A stretch of 64,000 bases of DNA from contig CAWKBX010000020.1 in the NCBI GenBank assembly GCA_963847945.1, positions 248,001 to 312,000 of the forward strand. The letters are read 5' to 3'. The DNA comes from JANMJD01 sp963847945 (lineage in GTDB: Bacteria > Actinomycetota > Acidimicrobiia > Acidimicrobiales > Ilumatobacteraceae). Under the pieces are notes generated by a model. It was not told where the DNA came from, made no database searches, and worked only from the letters and a program-made list of their open reading frames with translations. The position numbers were made by a program, and so were the translations under genes. Positions 26,230 to 34,713 of this stretch are shown one piece after another; position 1 is the stretch's first letter, and each line of letters opens with the position of its first letter.

Positions 26230-26987
26230 CGGCCCAGGGTCCGCGGCGTCGGCGGGGTGGCCAGTACGGCGGCCTGGGCGGCGAAGATCTCGTACAACCC
26301 TCCCTCTGCGAGGCCGAGCAACGCGTCGAGTTCCGATCGGCTGAATGCCTTGCCCTCGGCCGTTCCCTGCACCTCGACGAACGACGGATCACCGCCGCCG
26401 ACCGGGTTGAGCATGACGACGTTCATGTCGACCTCGGCGGTCGAGTCCTCGGAGTACGGCAGGTCGAGCACCGGCACTCCCCCAACGATGCCGACGCTGA
26501 TCGCCGCACATTGCGAGGTCAGCGGATGGGCCTTGATCAGACCGGTCTGCATCACCCGTGACAAGGCATCGTGCAACGCAACAAACCCGCCGCAGATCGA
26601 TGCCGTACGAGTGCCGCCATCGGCCTGCAGCACGTCGCAGTCGACGACCACCTGGCGCTCACCGAGCAGCTTCATGTCGCACGCGGCACGCAACGAACGC
26701 CCGATCAACCGCTGGATCTCAACGGTTCGACCGCTCTGCTTGCCCTTGGCCGCCTCGCGATCGACACGCTCGGGTGACGAACCCGGCAGCATCGAGTACT
26801 CAGCGGTGACCCATCCCTTGCCCGAGTTCTTCATCCACCGCGGCACGTTCTCGTCGATCGAGGCGGTGCACAGCACGCGGGTCTTTCCGAAGCTGACCAG
26901 CACCGATCCGGCCGGGGCGTCGGTGTAATCGCGCTCGAAGGTGATCGGACGCAGTTCGTCCGGGCGGCGGTCATCGGGACGGGGCAT
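26226..26987 (-). CDS. rph: Ribonuclease PH, 253 aa
   Basis: A phosphate-dependent 3' exonuclease that trims tRNA 3' ends. The reading is complete: RPITFERDYTDAPAGSVLV, KGWVTAEYSMLPGSS, ERVDREAAKGKQSGRTVEIQR (phosphate-binding Arg), DCDVLQADGGTRTASI (the catalytic Asp pair) and YSEDSTAEVDMNVVM. Its stop overlaps the start of rdgB. The order murI-rph-rdgB matches the mycobacterial locus, where a cyclic-nucleotide phosphodiesterase gene lies between murI and rph; here there is none. Confidence 0.95.
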   Translation of the reverse strand: MPRPDDRRPDELRPITFERDYTDAPAGSVLVSFGKTRVLCTASIDENVPRWMKNSGKGWVTAEYSMLPGSSPERVDREAAKGKQSGRTVEIQRLIGRSLRAACDMKLLGERQVVVDCDVLQADGGTRTASICGGFVALHDALSRVMQTGLIKAHPLTSQCAAISVGIVGGVPVLDLPYSEDSTAEVDMNVVMLNPVGGGDPSFVEVQGTAEGKAFSRSELDALLGLAEGGLYEIFAAQAAVLATPPTPRTLGR

Positions 26988-27026
26988 GGCAGTTCTCCGG
27001 AAGGTTCAGACGGAAGGGGCGGGCGA

Positions 27027-27887
27027 TCAGCGTGGGGGCGGGAAAGCCGGGAGGGCCACCGTATCGACCGACCACTCGTCCGCGGAGGATAGTTCGGGAC
27101 CGAGCAACCGGCGACCGAGGTCGGCAAACCACGAGATATCACCACTCGACAGAAACCGGTGGATCGCCGGTGAGTCGCCCTCGCGGAACAGCCCGGCGCG
27201 ACGCAACTCTCGTTCGACGGCGAACGCGGTCTCCTCGGCCGACGAGACGAGCACCACATCGGGACCCATCACATCGCCGATCACCCGCGCCAGATACGGG
27301 TAGTGGGTGCAGCCGAGCAGCAGGGTGTCGACCCCGGCGTCGACCATCGGGGCGAGCATCCGCTCGGCGAGCACCGTCACCTGATCGCCGCTCGTCTCGC
27401 CGCGCTCGACGAACTCGACGAAGCCCGGGCATGCCGCGGACGTCAGTTCCACATCGGCCCCGGTCGCGGCAACGGCGCGCTGGTAGCTGCCCGAGCCGAC
27501 GGTGGCCACGGTGGCGATCACGCCGACGCGGCCAAGTCGCGTCGCTTGGACGAGGGCTCGGGTGCCGGGTTCGATCACCGAGATCACCGGGACCGGCATC
27601 TCGGCGACGAGTACGTCGAGCGCGGCGGATGCCGCCGTGTTGCACGCCACCACCAGGGCCTTGATGTCGTGCTCCTTGACCAGGCTCCAGCCGATCTGAC
27701 GGGCGAACGTCCGCAACTCCTCGAGCCCGCGGTTGCCATAGGGGTAGCGGCCAGTGTCACCGAAGTAGACGAGATGCTCGTGCGGCAGCAGGTCGATGAC
27801 CCCACGGGCGACGGTCAGGCCTCCGAAGCCGGAGTCGAACATCCCGATCGGCCGATCCACGCCCGCCAGGGTACGGCGCTGCCCCAT
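27027..27887 (-). CDS. murI: Glutamate racemase, 286 aa
   Basis: Supplies D-glutamate for peptidoglycan. IGMFDSGFGGLTVA, YFGDTGRYPYG, ALVVACNTAASAAL (first catalytic Cys) and DTLLLGCTHYPYL (second catalytic Cys) are complete. ATG 27887 is the start that matches the family. The frame stays open far upstream in the reverse direction over the EamA gene, but that extension is not protein-like. First gene of a likely operon with rph and rdgB, divergent from the transporter gene with 39 bp between starts. Confidence 0.95.
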   Translation of the reverse strand: MGQRRTLAGVDRPIGMFDSGFGGLTVARGVIDLLPHEHLVYFGDTGRYPYGNRGLEELRTFARQIGWSLVKEHDIKALVVACNTAASAALDVLVAEMPVPVISVIEPGTRALVQATRLGRVGVIATVATVGSGSYQRAVAATGADVELTSAACPGFVEFVERGETSGDQVTVLAERMLAPMVDAGVDTLLLGCTHYPYLARVIGDVMGPDVVLVSSAEETAFAVERELRRAGLFREGDSPAIHRFLSSGDISWFADLGRRLLGPELSSADEWSVDTVALPAFPPPR

Positions 27888-27926
27888 CGAACGACCACCC
27901 GAAGACAACGACGGGTAGCGTCGCCG

Positions 27927-28757
27927 ATGGTGATGACCGCGACGATCCTTGCGCTCGGCGCGGCGGTGCTCCATGCCGGCTGGAACTTCGTCATCAAGCA
28001 GGCCGACGAAGACCGTTACCTGAGCTTGTGGGGTCAATTCTTCTTCGCTGGGACGATCTCGGCGACGGCGATGGCGTTCGTCGGTGGTCCCCCGCGGGGC
28101 GTGTGGTTGTGGGCGGCCTTGTCGGGACTGATCCACCTGCCGTACTGCTGGTTTTTGGCCCGTGCGTACGACGGCGGCGACTTCTCGCTGGTGTATCCGG
28201 TCGCCCGCGGCGGTGGTGCCCTGCTCGCAGCGATCGGCGGTGTGACGCTGTTGGGCGATCATCTCTCGCCGCTCGGAATGACGGCGATCGTCGTTATCGC
28301 GGTCGGTTTGATCGCCCTCGCCGGTCGGGTACACGGTCCGCCGGTGCGGCGGGCGTTGATCGTCGCGGCGACGATCGGCGCCTACACCCTGTGTGACGCC
28401 CGGGGAATCCGCCAGAGCGGCTCGTATCAATACGTGTTCGCCTCGAGCGTCTGCACCATGGGGTCGAACACAATGTTCGGGCTGGCCAGCGGGCGCGCCG
28501 GGCGGATGGTCGACATCGTCACGCGGCGGTGGCGAAAGCTGCTGCTGGTCGGCATCGCCGCCACGATCACCTACGGAATGGTGCAGCTTGCCCTGCGCCG
28601 CGCTCCTGTGGGATACGTGACAGCCATCCGTGAATCAAGTGTGGTCCTCGCCGCGTTTCTCGGCTGGCGAACGTTGGGCGAGAACGCCGGAGCACGCCGC
28701 CTGGCGGCCTCGGCCGTGGTCGTCGTCGGCTTGATCCTGCTCGTCGCCAGCCGCTGA
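27927..28757 (+). CDS. EamA/DMT-superfamily transporter, 276 aa
   Basis: Ten hydrophobic segments in two five-helix halves, as in drug/metabolite transporters. The opening TATILALGAAVLHAGWNFVIK is typical for EamA repeats, and VYPVARGGGALLAAIGG and RESSVVLAAFLGW mark the ends of the two halves. Exact substrate unknown; relatives export amino acids or nucleotides. Starts ATG 27927 or 27933 are both possible. It interrupts the murI-cysM neighbourhood at the place where mycobacteria have a rhomboid protease gene. Confidence 0.85.
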   Translation: MVMTATILALGAAVLHAGWNFVIKQADEDRYLSLWGQFFFAGTISATAMAFVGGPPRGVWLWAALSGLIHLPYCWFLARAYDGGDFSLVYPVARGGGALLAAIGGVTLLGDHLSPLGMTAIVVIAVGLIALAGRVHGPPVRRALIVAATIGAYTLCDARGIRQSGSYQYVFASSVCTMGSNTMFGLASGRAGRMVDIVTRRWRKLLLVGIAATITYGMVQLALRRAPVGYVTAIRESSVVLAAFLGWRTLGENAGARRLAASAVVVVGLILLVASR

Positions 28758-28802
28758 GGTCGCTGGCAGCGAGGTCGCTCGCAACGCAGGGCACTGGCCC
28801 CG

Positions 28803-29754
28803 TCAGAAGTAGATGATCTTTTCGGCCTTGGCTTCGGCCTCGTCGAGGTCGTCGGTATACGCCCCGGTGGAGAGGTACTTCCAGCCGTTGTCGCAGACGA
28901 TGAACACGATCACGCCCGAGGTGATCTCGGACGCGACCTTGGCCGCGCCAGCCATCGCCGCGCCCGCCGAGATGCCGGCGAAGACGCCGCACTCGTTGAC
29001 CAGGCGGCGGGTCCATTCCAGCGACTCGCGGGGGCGTACGACGCGCTTGCGGTCGAGCAGGTCGAACCCTTCCCACGCCTCGAACAGCGGGGGAATATAG
29101 CCCTCGTCGAGGTTGCGCAAACCCTCGACGCGCTCCACCGAGCGGCGGTTCGACGGCGATCACCTTGACCGTTGGCTTGTTCTCCTTGAGGAACCGGCCG
29201 GTGCCCATCAGCGTGCCTGATGTACCCAATCCGGCGACGAAATGGGTGATCTCGGGGCAATCCCGCAAAATCTCGGGGCCGGTGCCCTCGTAGTGCGCTC
29301 GGGGGTTCGCGTCGTTGGCGTACTGGTAGGGCATGAACCACTCGGGATGCTGGGCGTGGAGTTCGAGCGCCCGTTTCACCGCGCCGTTCGAGCCCTCTTC
29401 GCCGGGAGTGAGAATCAACTCGGCTCCGAACACCTCGAGCATCTGGCGACGTTCGATCGACACCGAGGTCGGCATGAGGATCTTGATCGGGTAGCCCTTG
29501 ATGCGTGCGATGGCCGCCAGGGCGATGCCGGTGTTGCCCGACGACGGCTCGACGATCGTCTGGCCCGGACTGAGCAGGCCTTCCTTTTCGGCGTGCTCGA
29601 TCATCGCCTTGGCAATCCGGTCTTTGACCGAGCCGAAGGGGTTCTGCCCTTCGAGTTTGCCGACGATTCGCACGTTCGGGTTCGGCGACAGAATCGACAC
29701 ATCGACCATCGGCGTGTTGCCGATGAGATCGAGGATGCTCTCATTGATGATCAT
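28803..29754 (-). CDS. cysM: PLP-dependent cysteine synthase, CysM/CysK family (one frameshift)
   Basis: NESILDLIGNTPMVDV, NPFGSVKDRIAKAM (the PLP lysine) and VEPSSGNTGIALAAIA (phosphate loop) show a fold-type II O-acetylserine or O-phosphoserine sulfhydrylase. After one surplus base near 29145 it continues VERVEGLRNLDEGYIPPLFE and GVFAGISAGAAMAGA. Restored length is about 317 aa. The RNLDEGYIPP segment and the position next to the JAMM protease gene resemble mycobacterial CysM, which takes sulfur from the CysO thiocarboxylate. Specific donor and acceptor here are inferred. Confidence 0.9.
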
Positions 29755-29859
29755 GGCCGACGCCTTTCCGACAAAGCCGATCTACCTTGTCAGGAATACT
29801 AACCGGGGATCGCCTGAGCTTGTTCCCCGAACTGCTTCGTACTCGTCAACCGACGGCCG

Positions 29860-30267
29860 TCAGCCGACGGCGAGGCGTTCCTCGGTGATGACTTCGTCGA
29901 CGATGCGGTAGGTGCGGACCTCGGGAGCCTCTCGCTTCAGACCGACGATCACCCAGCGAAACCAGGGGCCCAGGGCGGTGGCGACGCCGACGTCGGTGGG
30001 TGACGGGTACGGCTCGGTGTGAGTGTGACTGTGGACGATGCCGATCAACTGCAACCCGCGCTCCTCGGCGTCGTCTTCCGCCCGCTGGTAGTCCATCGGA
30101 TGAACCTCGAACACGCGACCCGATCGGGTCATGTTGCGACACGGGTAGAACAGCGGGGCCGCACCAGTGGCGGCGTTGCCGGCGAGCAGCCCGCACATCT
30201 CTTCTGGGTAGCAATCGTAGGCGTGGGCGACCATCCGGGCGAAGGCATCGTGGGAAACGCTCAGCAT
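29860..30267 (-). CDS. mec: JAMM/Mec+-like zinc metalloprotease, 135 aa
   Basis: An MPN/PAD-1 fold peptidase. The zinc motif reads HSHTHTEPYPSPTD (HxH then Asp ten residues after the second His), and EEMCGLLAG carries the upstream glutamate. Mycobacterial Mec releases cysteine from the CysO-cysteine adduct made with CysM, whose gene is just downstream. No CysO-like ubiquitin-fold gene with a terminal GlyGly is present in the 105-bp gap or elsewhere in the window. Start ATG 30267 is preferred; GTG 30270 is equally possible. Confidence 0.85.
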   Translation of the reverse strand: MLSVSHDAFARMVAHAYDCYPEEMCGLLAGNAATGAAPLFYPCRNMTRSGRVFEVHPMDYQRAEDDAEERGLQLIGIVHSHTHTEPYPSPTDVGVATALGPWFRWVIVGLKREAPEVRTYRIVDEVITEERLAVG

Positions 30268-30302
30268 CACTCGCGACGCTATCGGTAGGATCAAACCTCG
30301 CT

Positions 30303-30779
30303 ATGCCCGCACCCGGTACCAAGCTCATCGCCAGCAATCGGCGAGCCCGCCATGAGTACGCCATCCTCGACGAGGTCGAGGCGGGCATCATGTTGCGCGG
30401 CAGCGAGGTGAAGAGCCTGCGTGACGGTCATGTACAGATCAACGAAGCCTTCGCCCGGGTCGTCGGCAACGAGATGTGGCTGATCGGAATGACGATCCCG
30501 CAATACGTCAATGCCCATGGTTTCGGGGCTCATGTCAGCGAACGGCAGCGCAAATTGCTGCTGCATCGCGCCGAGATCGACAAGCTCGGGGCACGGATGG
30601 GGCAGGAGCACCTCACGCTCATCCCCCTCAGCCTCTACTTCAAGGATGGCCGGGTGAAGGTCGAACTCGGGCTCGGCAAGGGCCGCACGAAGAGCGACAA
30701 GCGACAAGCGATGGCGTCACGCGATGCCGACTTGGAGATCCGCAAGGCGCTCGGCCGTAGCCGCAAGGGCATGGACTGA
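30303..30779 (+). CDS. smpB: SsrA-binding protein, 158 aa
   Basis: Binds tmRNA (ssrA, at 38.0 kb) and delivers it to stalled ribosomes. KLIASNRRARHEYAILDEVEAGI begins the OB barrel, GSEVKSLRDG and NEAFARV follow, and the C-terminal GKGRTKSDKRQAMASRD is the basic tail that enters the decoding site. Start ATG 30303 gives the normal length. It is divergent from mec with 35 bp between them. Confidence 0.97.
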   Translation: MPAPGTKLIASNRRARHEYAILDEVEAGIMLRGSEVKSLRDGHVQINEAFARVVGNEMWLIGMTIPQYVNAHGFGAHVSERQRKLLLHRAEIDKLGARMGQEHLTLIPLSLYFKDGRVKVELGLGKGRTKSDKRQAMASRDADLEIRKALGRSRKGMD

Positions 30780-30799
30780 TCGCCGGGCATCGGCCCGAA

Positions 30800-31571
30800 T
30801 CAGAATGCGCCGTCGGCCAAGCACCGGGCGAAGGCGTCCTGACCTCGCTGGTTGAGATGGACGCCGTCGGAGTCACGCAAGAGCGCGTTGTAGGAACCAT
30901 CTGCGGCCCCCACCGACGACCCACAGTCGAGGAACACCGTTGTCGCCGGATGATCGCGGGCGTAGGCCCGAAGCTCGGCGTTGAGCGTGGCAGTGTCGAC
31001 CGCAAAGTCTGAAGGGGCGGCCTCGGACGGCTGGCCGACGATGATGCACACGTCGAAGCCCGATGTCTCACAAATCTCGACGATCGACTTCACCGTGCTG
31101 ATGGCAACGTCGCCGGGGTCGACCAACTGTCGACCGCATGCACCGCGTATAGGCGTTGCCGCGAAACGAGACGATGCCGACCGAGGGGCGGTGGGCGGCA
31201 TTGGTAGCGCCGTTCCCGACGAAATCGCAGGCGGATGCACCGGAGAACGTGCTCTGTTCGAGCGTCCAACCCCTCCCGGCAAGCTCGGCCCGCAGCTCGG
31301 GGGCGAACGAGACGGGCTGCGAATCCCCGATCACCAATGCCCGCGCGTTCTTGGGCAGGAAGTCCGAGATTCGGGGCAGATCGCGTTCTCGGACGGCAGT
31401 CATCAACGGTCCGGCGGCGTCCGGACCGGCCGGCAAGGCGAGGACCGGTCCGCCGGGGGCGGCCCATGGCTGGTGGGCGACGAGCCCACTGGAGCCGATG
31501 AGCACAATGCTCACCGCCGTGACGCATCGGCGTGTCGTACAGCGCCACGAGCGAACACCCACACCGAGCAT
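30800..31571 (-). CDS. Secreted/anchored SGNH-family hydrolase (one frameshift)
   Basis: ATG 31571 starts a signal anchor (VTAVSIVLIGSSGLVA). The nucleophile block is ALVIGDSQPVSF (GDS), a later block has RGNAYTRCM, and the catalytic Asp-His is in DSDGVHLNQRGQDAFA near the end. A one-base surplus near 31140 joins the parts. These are hallmarks of SGNH hydrolases of the acyltransferase-associated or esterase type acting on extracellular polysaccharides or lipids. Restored length is about 256 aa. Confidence 0.75.
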
Positions 31572-31696
31572 GACGACCAACCTAGAGCCGGTCGCTACGA
31601 CGCCGGGGTCGAGCGGGTGTGAAAGATGTCCATGTATCAACGAGTGGCGGGAGCCCTCCGAAACCGACCGCGGCGGCGCGGGGTACTGTTCGCCGG

Positions 31697-32611
31697 ATGG
31701 GATATCCGTTGCGATTCCAGGTGCTCGTGCTGCCCAATGTGCCGTGGGCCGAGTACCGCGACCGGTTCATCCACCTGGAGCAACTTGGTTTCGAGGTGGC
31801 CGCGGCCGCCGACCATTTTTGCGATTGGACCAACCCGCCCGGTCCCTGGCTCGAAGCGTGGACGGGACTTGCGGCGATCGCCGAGCGGACCTCGACGATG
31901 CGGTTGACCACCTGCGTGACGCAGATTCCGCTGCGCAACCCGGCAGTTCTCGCCCACCAGGCCGTCACAGTCGACCACATCTCCGGCGGCCGATTGGAGA
32001 TCGGACTCGGCACCGGATTGGTCGTCGACCCGTCGTACGCGATGGCCGGACTACCGAACTGGGAGCCCAGGGAGCGAGTTGCCCGATTCGGTGAATACGT
32101 AAAGTTGGTCTGTTCGCTGCTGGCCGGCGGAGTGACCGACTTCGACGGCGAGTACTACCAAGCCACCGGGGCGGTCATGAACCCGGGTTCGTGGCAGCAG
32201 CCCCGACTTCCGGTGATGGTCGCCGCGCTGGGCCCGGCGATGATGCGCCACGCGGTGCAACACGCCGACATCTGGAACAGCCTGAGCTTCGAGGCCGACT
32301 TCGGGGCCCAACTTGCCCAGACCGCCGAGCGCATCGCGCAGATCGACGAGTTCTGCGCGGCGATCGGCCGGGATCCCGCGACGTTGCGACGGTCGTACAC
32401 GATGTTCGACGCCACGGCGCGCGCCTCGGGTGGGCGGATCGCCTACTACGAATCCGAGGCGGCGTTCGAGCAGATGATCGGTCGGGTCGTCGCCCTCGGC
32501 ATCGACGAAGTGTCGCTCTATTATCCGATTATCGACGAGCAGATGCCGGTGTTCGAACGCATCGCCCGCGACGTGCTGCCCGAGTTACGTCACCAGTCGG
32601 TCGGGTCGTGA
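31697..32611 (+). CDS. LLM-class flavin/F420-dependent oxidoreductase, 304 aa
   Basis: A luciferase-like barrel of the TIM type. ADHFCDWTN, TRLTTCVTQIPLRNPAVLAHQAVTVD-like segments and SGGRLEIGLGTG are the family core; the F420-binding region is EPRERVARFGEYV. Actinobacterial relatives mostly use F420, so this is preferred over FMN. ATG 31697 was chosen because upstream codons lack barrel sequence. The substrate is unknown. Intact frame. Confidence 0.88.
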   Translation: MGYPLRFQVLVLPNVPWAEYRDRFIHLEQLGFEVAAAADHFCDWTNPPGPWLEAWTGLAAIAERTSTMRLTTCVTQIPLRNPAVLAHQAVTVDHISGGRLEIGLGTGLVVDPSYAMAGLPNWEPRERVARFGEYVKLVCSLLAGGVTDFDGEYYQATGAVMNPGSWQQPRLPVMVAALGPAMMRHAVQHADIWNSLSFEADFGAQLAQTAERIAQIDEFCAAIGRDPATLRRSYTMFDATARASGGRIAYYESEAAFEQMIGRVVALGIDEVSLYYPIIDEQMPVFERIARDVLPELRHQSVGS

Positions 32612-32667
32612 ACGCCCCGACCCATCGAATCGGTTCGTTCTCCCAAGATGACATCTAGCCGGGGTTC

Positions 32668-32708
32668 AGGGGTCATCCAGGCGTCACCGAGGCGTTGGTC
32701 AGACCCCT
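32668..32708 (+). terminator. Hairpin after the LLM oxidoreductase gene
   Basis: AGGGGTC and GACCCCT form a perfect 7-bp stem across a 27-nt loop, about 56 bp after the stop. It is followed by no T tract. Confidence 0.4.
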
Positions 32709-32804
32709 CAAGCTAGAGGAGTACTCTCCTGTCAACGGGTTGCCGGCTGGCGACACCGGGCGGTGACCCGAATTCACGAGTACACGTGCAACGAGGAGAT
32801 ACCG

Positions 32805-34536
32805 ATGCGTATAAGTCGAACCTCAACCGCTTTTGTAGCGGCCGCCACTCTCACCGCTTCGCTGGTCGCCGCCGCAACGGCCTCGGCCGGAAGCACCCCG
32901 GAACCGCCGATCATCCAACGCGGTTCAACGGTCGAGGTGCAGATCCTCGCCCTCAACGACTTCCACGGCAACCTCGAACCCCCGGCTGGGTTCGAGCGGT
33001 CGGGTCGGCACCATCAACGCCGGCGGAGCCGAGTATCTGGCAACCCACGTCAAGGCGCTGGAACAGACCAACCGCAACTCGATCGTCGTGTCGGCCGGAG
33101 ACCTCATCGGCGCCAGCCCGTTGCTCTCCGGGCTTGTTCCACGACGAGCCCACCATCGAGGCGATGAACGAGATCGGGCTCGACCTCAACGCGGTCGGCA
33201 ACCACGAGTTCGACGAAGGCACCACCGAACTCCTGCGCATGCAGGACGGCGGCTGCCATCCGGTCGACGGCTGCCTCGACGGCGACGACTTCGCCGGCGC
33301 CGACTTCGAGTTCCTCGCGGCCAACGTGGTCAATCAGAGCACCGGCAACACCCTGTTCCCGCCGTACTCGATCGAGAACTTCAACGGAGCCAAGGTGGCC
33401 TTCATCGGCATGACCCTCGAGGGCACCCCGACCATCGTCAGCCCATCGGGCGTCGCCGGGTTCGACTTCCTCGACGAGGCCGACACCGTCAACGCGCTGG
33501 TACCCGAACTCACCCGGCGCGGCGTCGAGGCGATCGTCGTGTTGATCCACGAGGGCGGATCGCCTACGGCGCTGAACATCAACGGATGCAACGGCGTCAG
33601 CGGCCCGATCGTCGACATCGTCAACCGGCTCGATGACGAGATCGACCTGGTCATCTCCGGCCACACCCATCAGCCGTACGTCATGCGACATCGACGGCAA
33701 GCCGGTGACCAGCGCCTTCTCCTTCGGTCGTGTCGTCACCGACATCGACATGAACGTCGACCGAGGCCAAGAAGGACGTCACGTCGATCTCGATCAACAA
33801 CAAGATCGTGACCCGCGATGTGCCGGCCGACCCGGCGATCACCAGCCTCATCACCCGCTACACCGCGGTCGCCGCCCCCATCGCCAACCGGGTGATCGGC
33901 ACGATCACCGCAGGACCTCACCAGAGTGAACGACGTGTCGCGCGAGCAAGCCGTTGGGCAACGTCATCGCCGACGCACAACTGGCCGCCACCGCCGGCGC
34001 CGGAGTTGGGCAAGCGACGATGGCCGTTCATGAACCCGGGCGGCGTGCGCAGCCGATCTCACGTTCGCCAGTAGCCCCGTCGGTGAGGGCGACGGAGTCG
34101 TCACGTACGGCGAGGCGTTCACCGTGCAGCCGTTCGGCAACTCGCTGGTCACCATGACGCTCACCGGTGCTCAGGTCGAAGCGATGCTCGAGCAGCAGTT
34201 CTGCGGCACGAACGACACCGTCGTTCCGAGTGCTGTTGCCCTCGGCCGGCGTCCACTACACCTGGGATCAGTCCGTCGCGGCGACGGCCGACCCTGGCTG
34301 CACCCTCGACGCCGTCTCGCGGCATCACCCTCAACGGGGTACCGCTGGCCGCCGGCAGTTCGTATCGGGTCACCGTGAACATCTTCCTCGCCGACGGCGG
34401 CGACGGATTCACCACGCTCATCGCCGGCACCAACCGTCTCGGCGGGGCCGTCGACACCGACGCGTTCGAGGCGTACTTCAACGCGGTCGGTTCGGTGTCG
34501 CCACCAGCCCTCGATCGAATCGACGTCGTGGCGTAA
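32805..34536 (+). CDS. Secreted bifunctional metallophosphatase/5'-nucleotidase (ten frameshifts)
   Basis: A Sec signal (MRISRTSTAFVAAATL, ASA at about residue 27) precedes a UshA-type metallophosphatase: ALNDFHGNLE, VSAGDLIGASP, NAVGNHEFDEG and SGHTHQPYV. A 5'-nucleotidase C-terminal domain follows (NPGGVR, GEAFTVQPFGNSLVTM, ADGGDGFT). The codon phase moves +1 ten times in a row, near 32990, 33134, 33685, 33765, 33915, 33950, 34027, 34052, 34230 and 34320. Restored length is about 573 aa. It probably salvages nucleotides or phosphate outside the cell with the nuclease that follows. Confidence 0.85.
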
Positions 34537-34713
34537 GCCGCCGCGTCATCGTCCAGTACCTCTAGCGACCAGTCCATCGCCTGACTCGACGTGGTCGGGG
34601 CGGATCCGCCCCGACCGCAGTCCGAGCGGCGCCTCATGGGGTGCCGATGACCGATGGATCGGTTGACACCACCACGATTCCGGGAAGCCGGCAGACCACC
34701 AGGAGATGCGGAA

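Noticed and set aside
27027..28430. A 467-aa version of glutamate racemase
   Set aside because: The N-terminal 181 residues are antisense to the EamA gene. The family start is at 27887.
27303..28757. A 484-aa version of the EamA transporter starting far upstream
   Set aside because: The first 208 residues are antisense to murI. The membrane protein begins at 27927.
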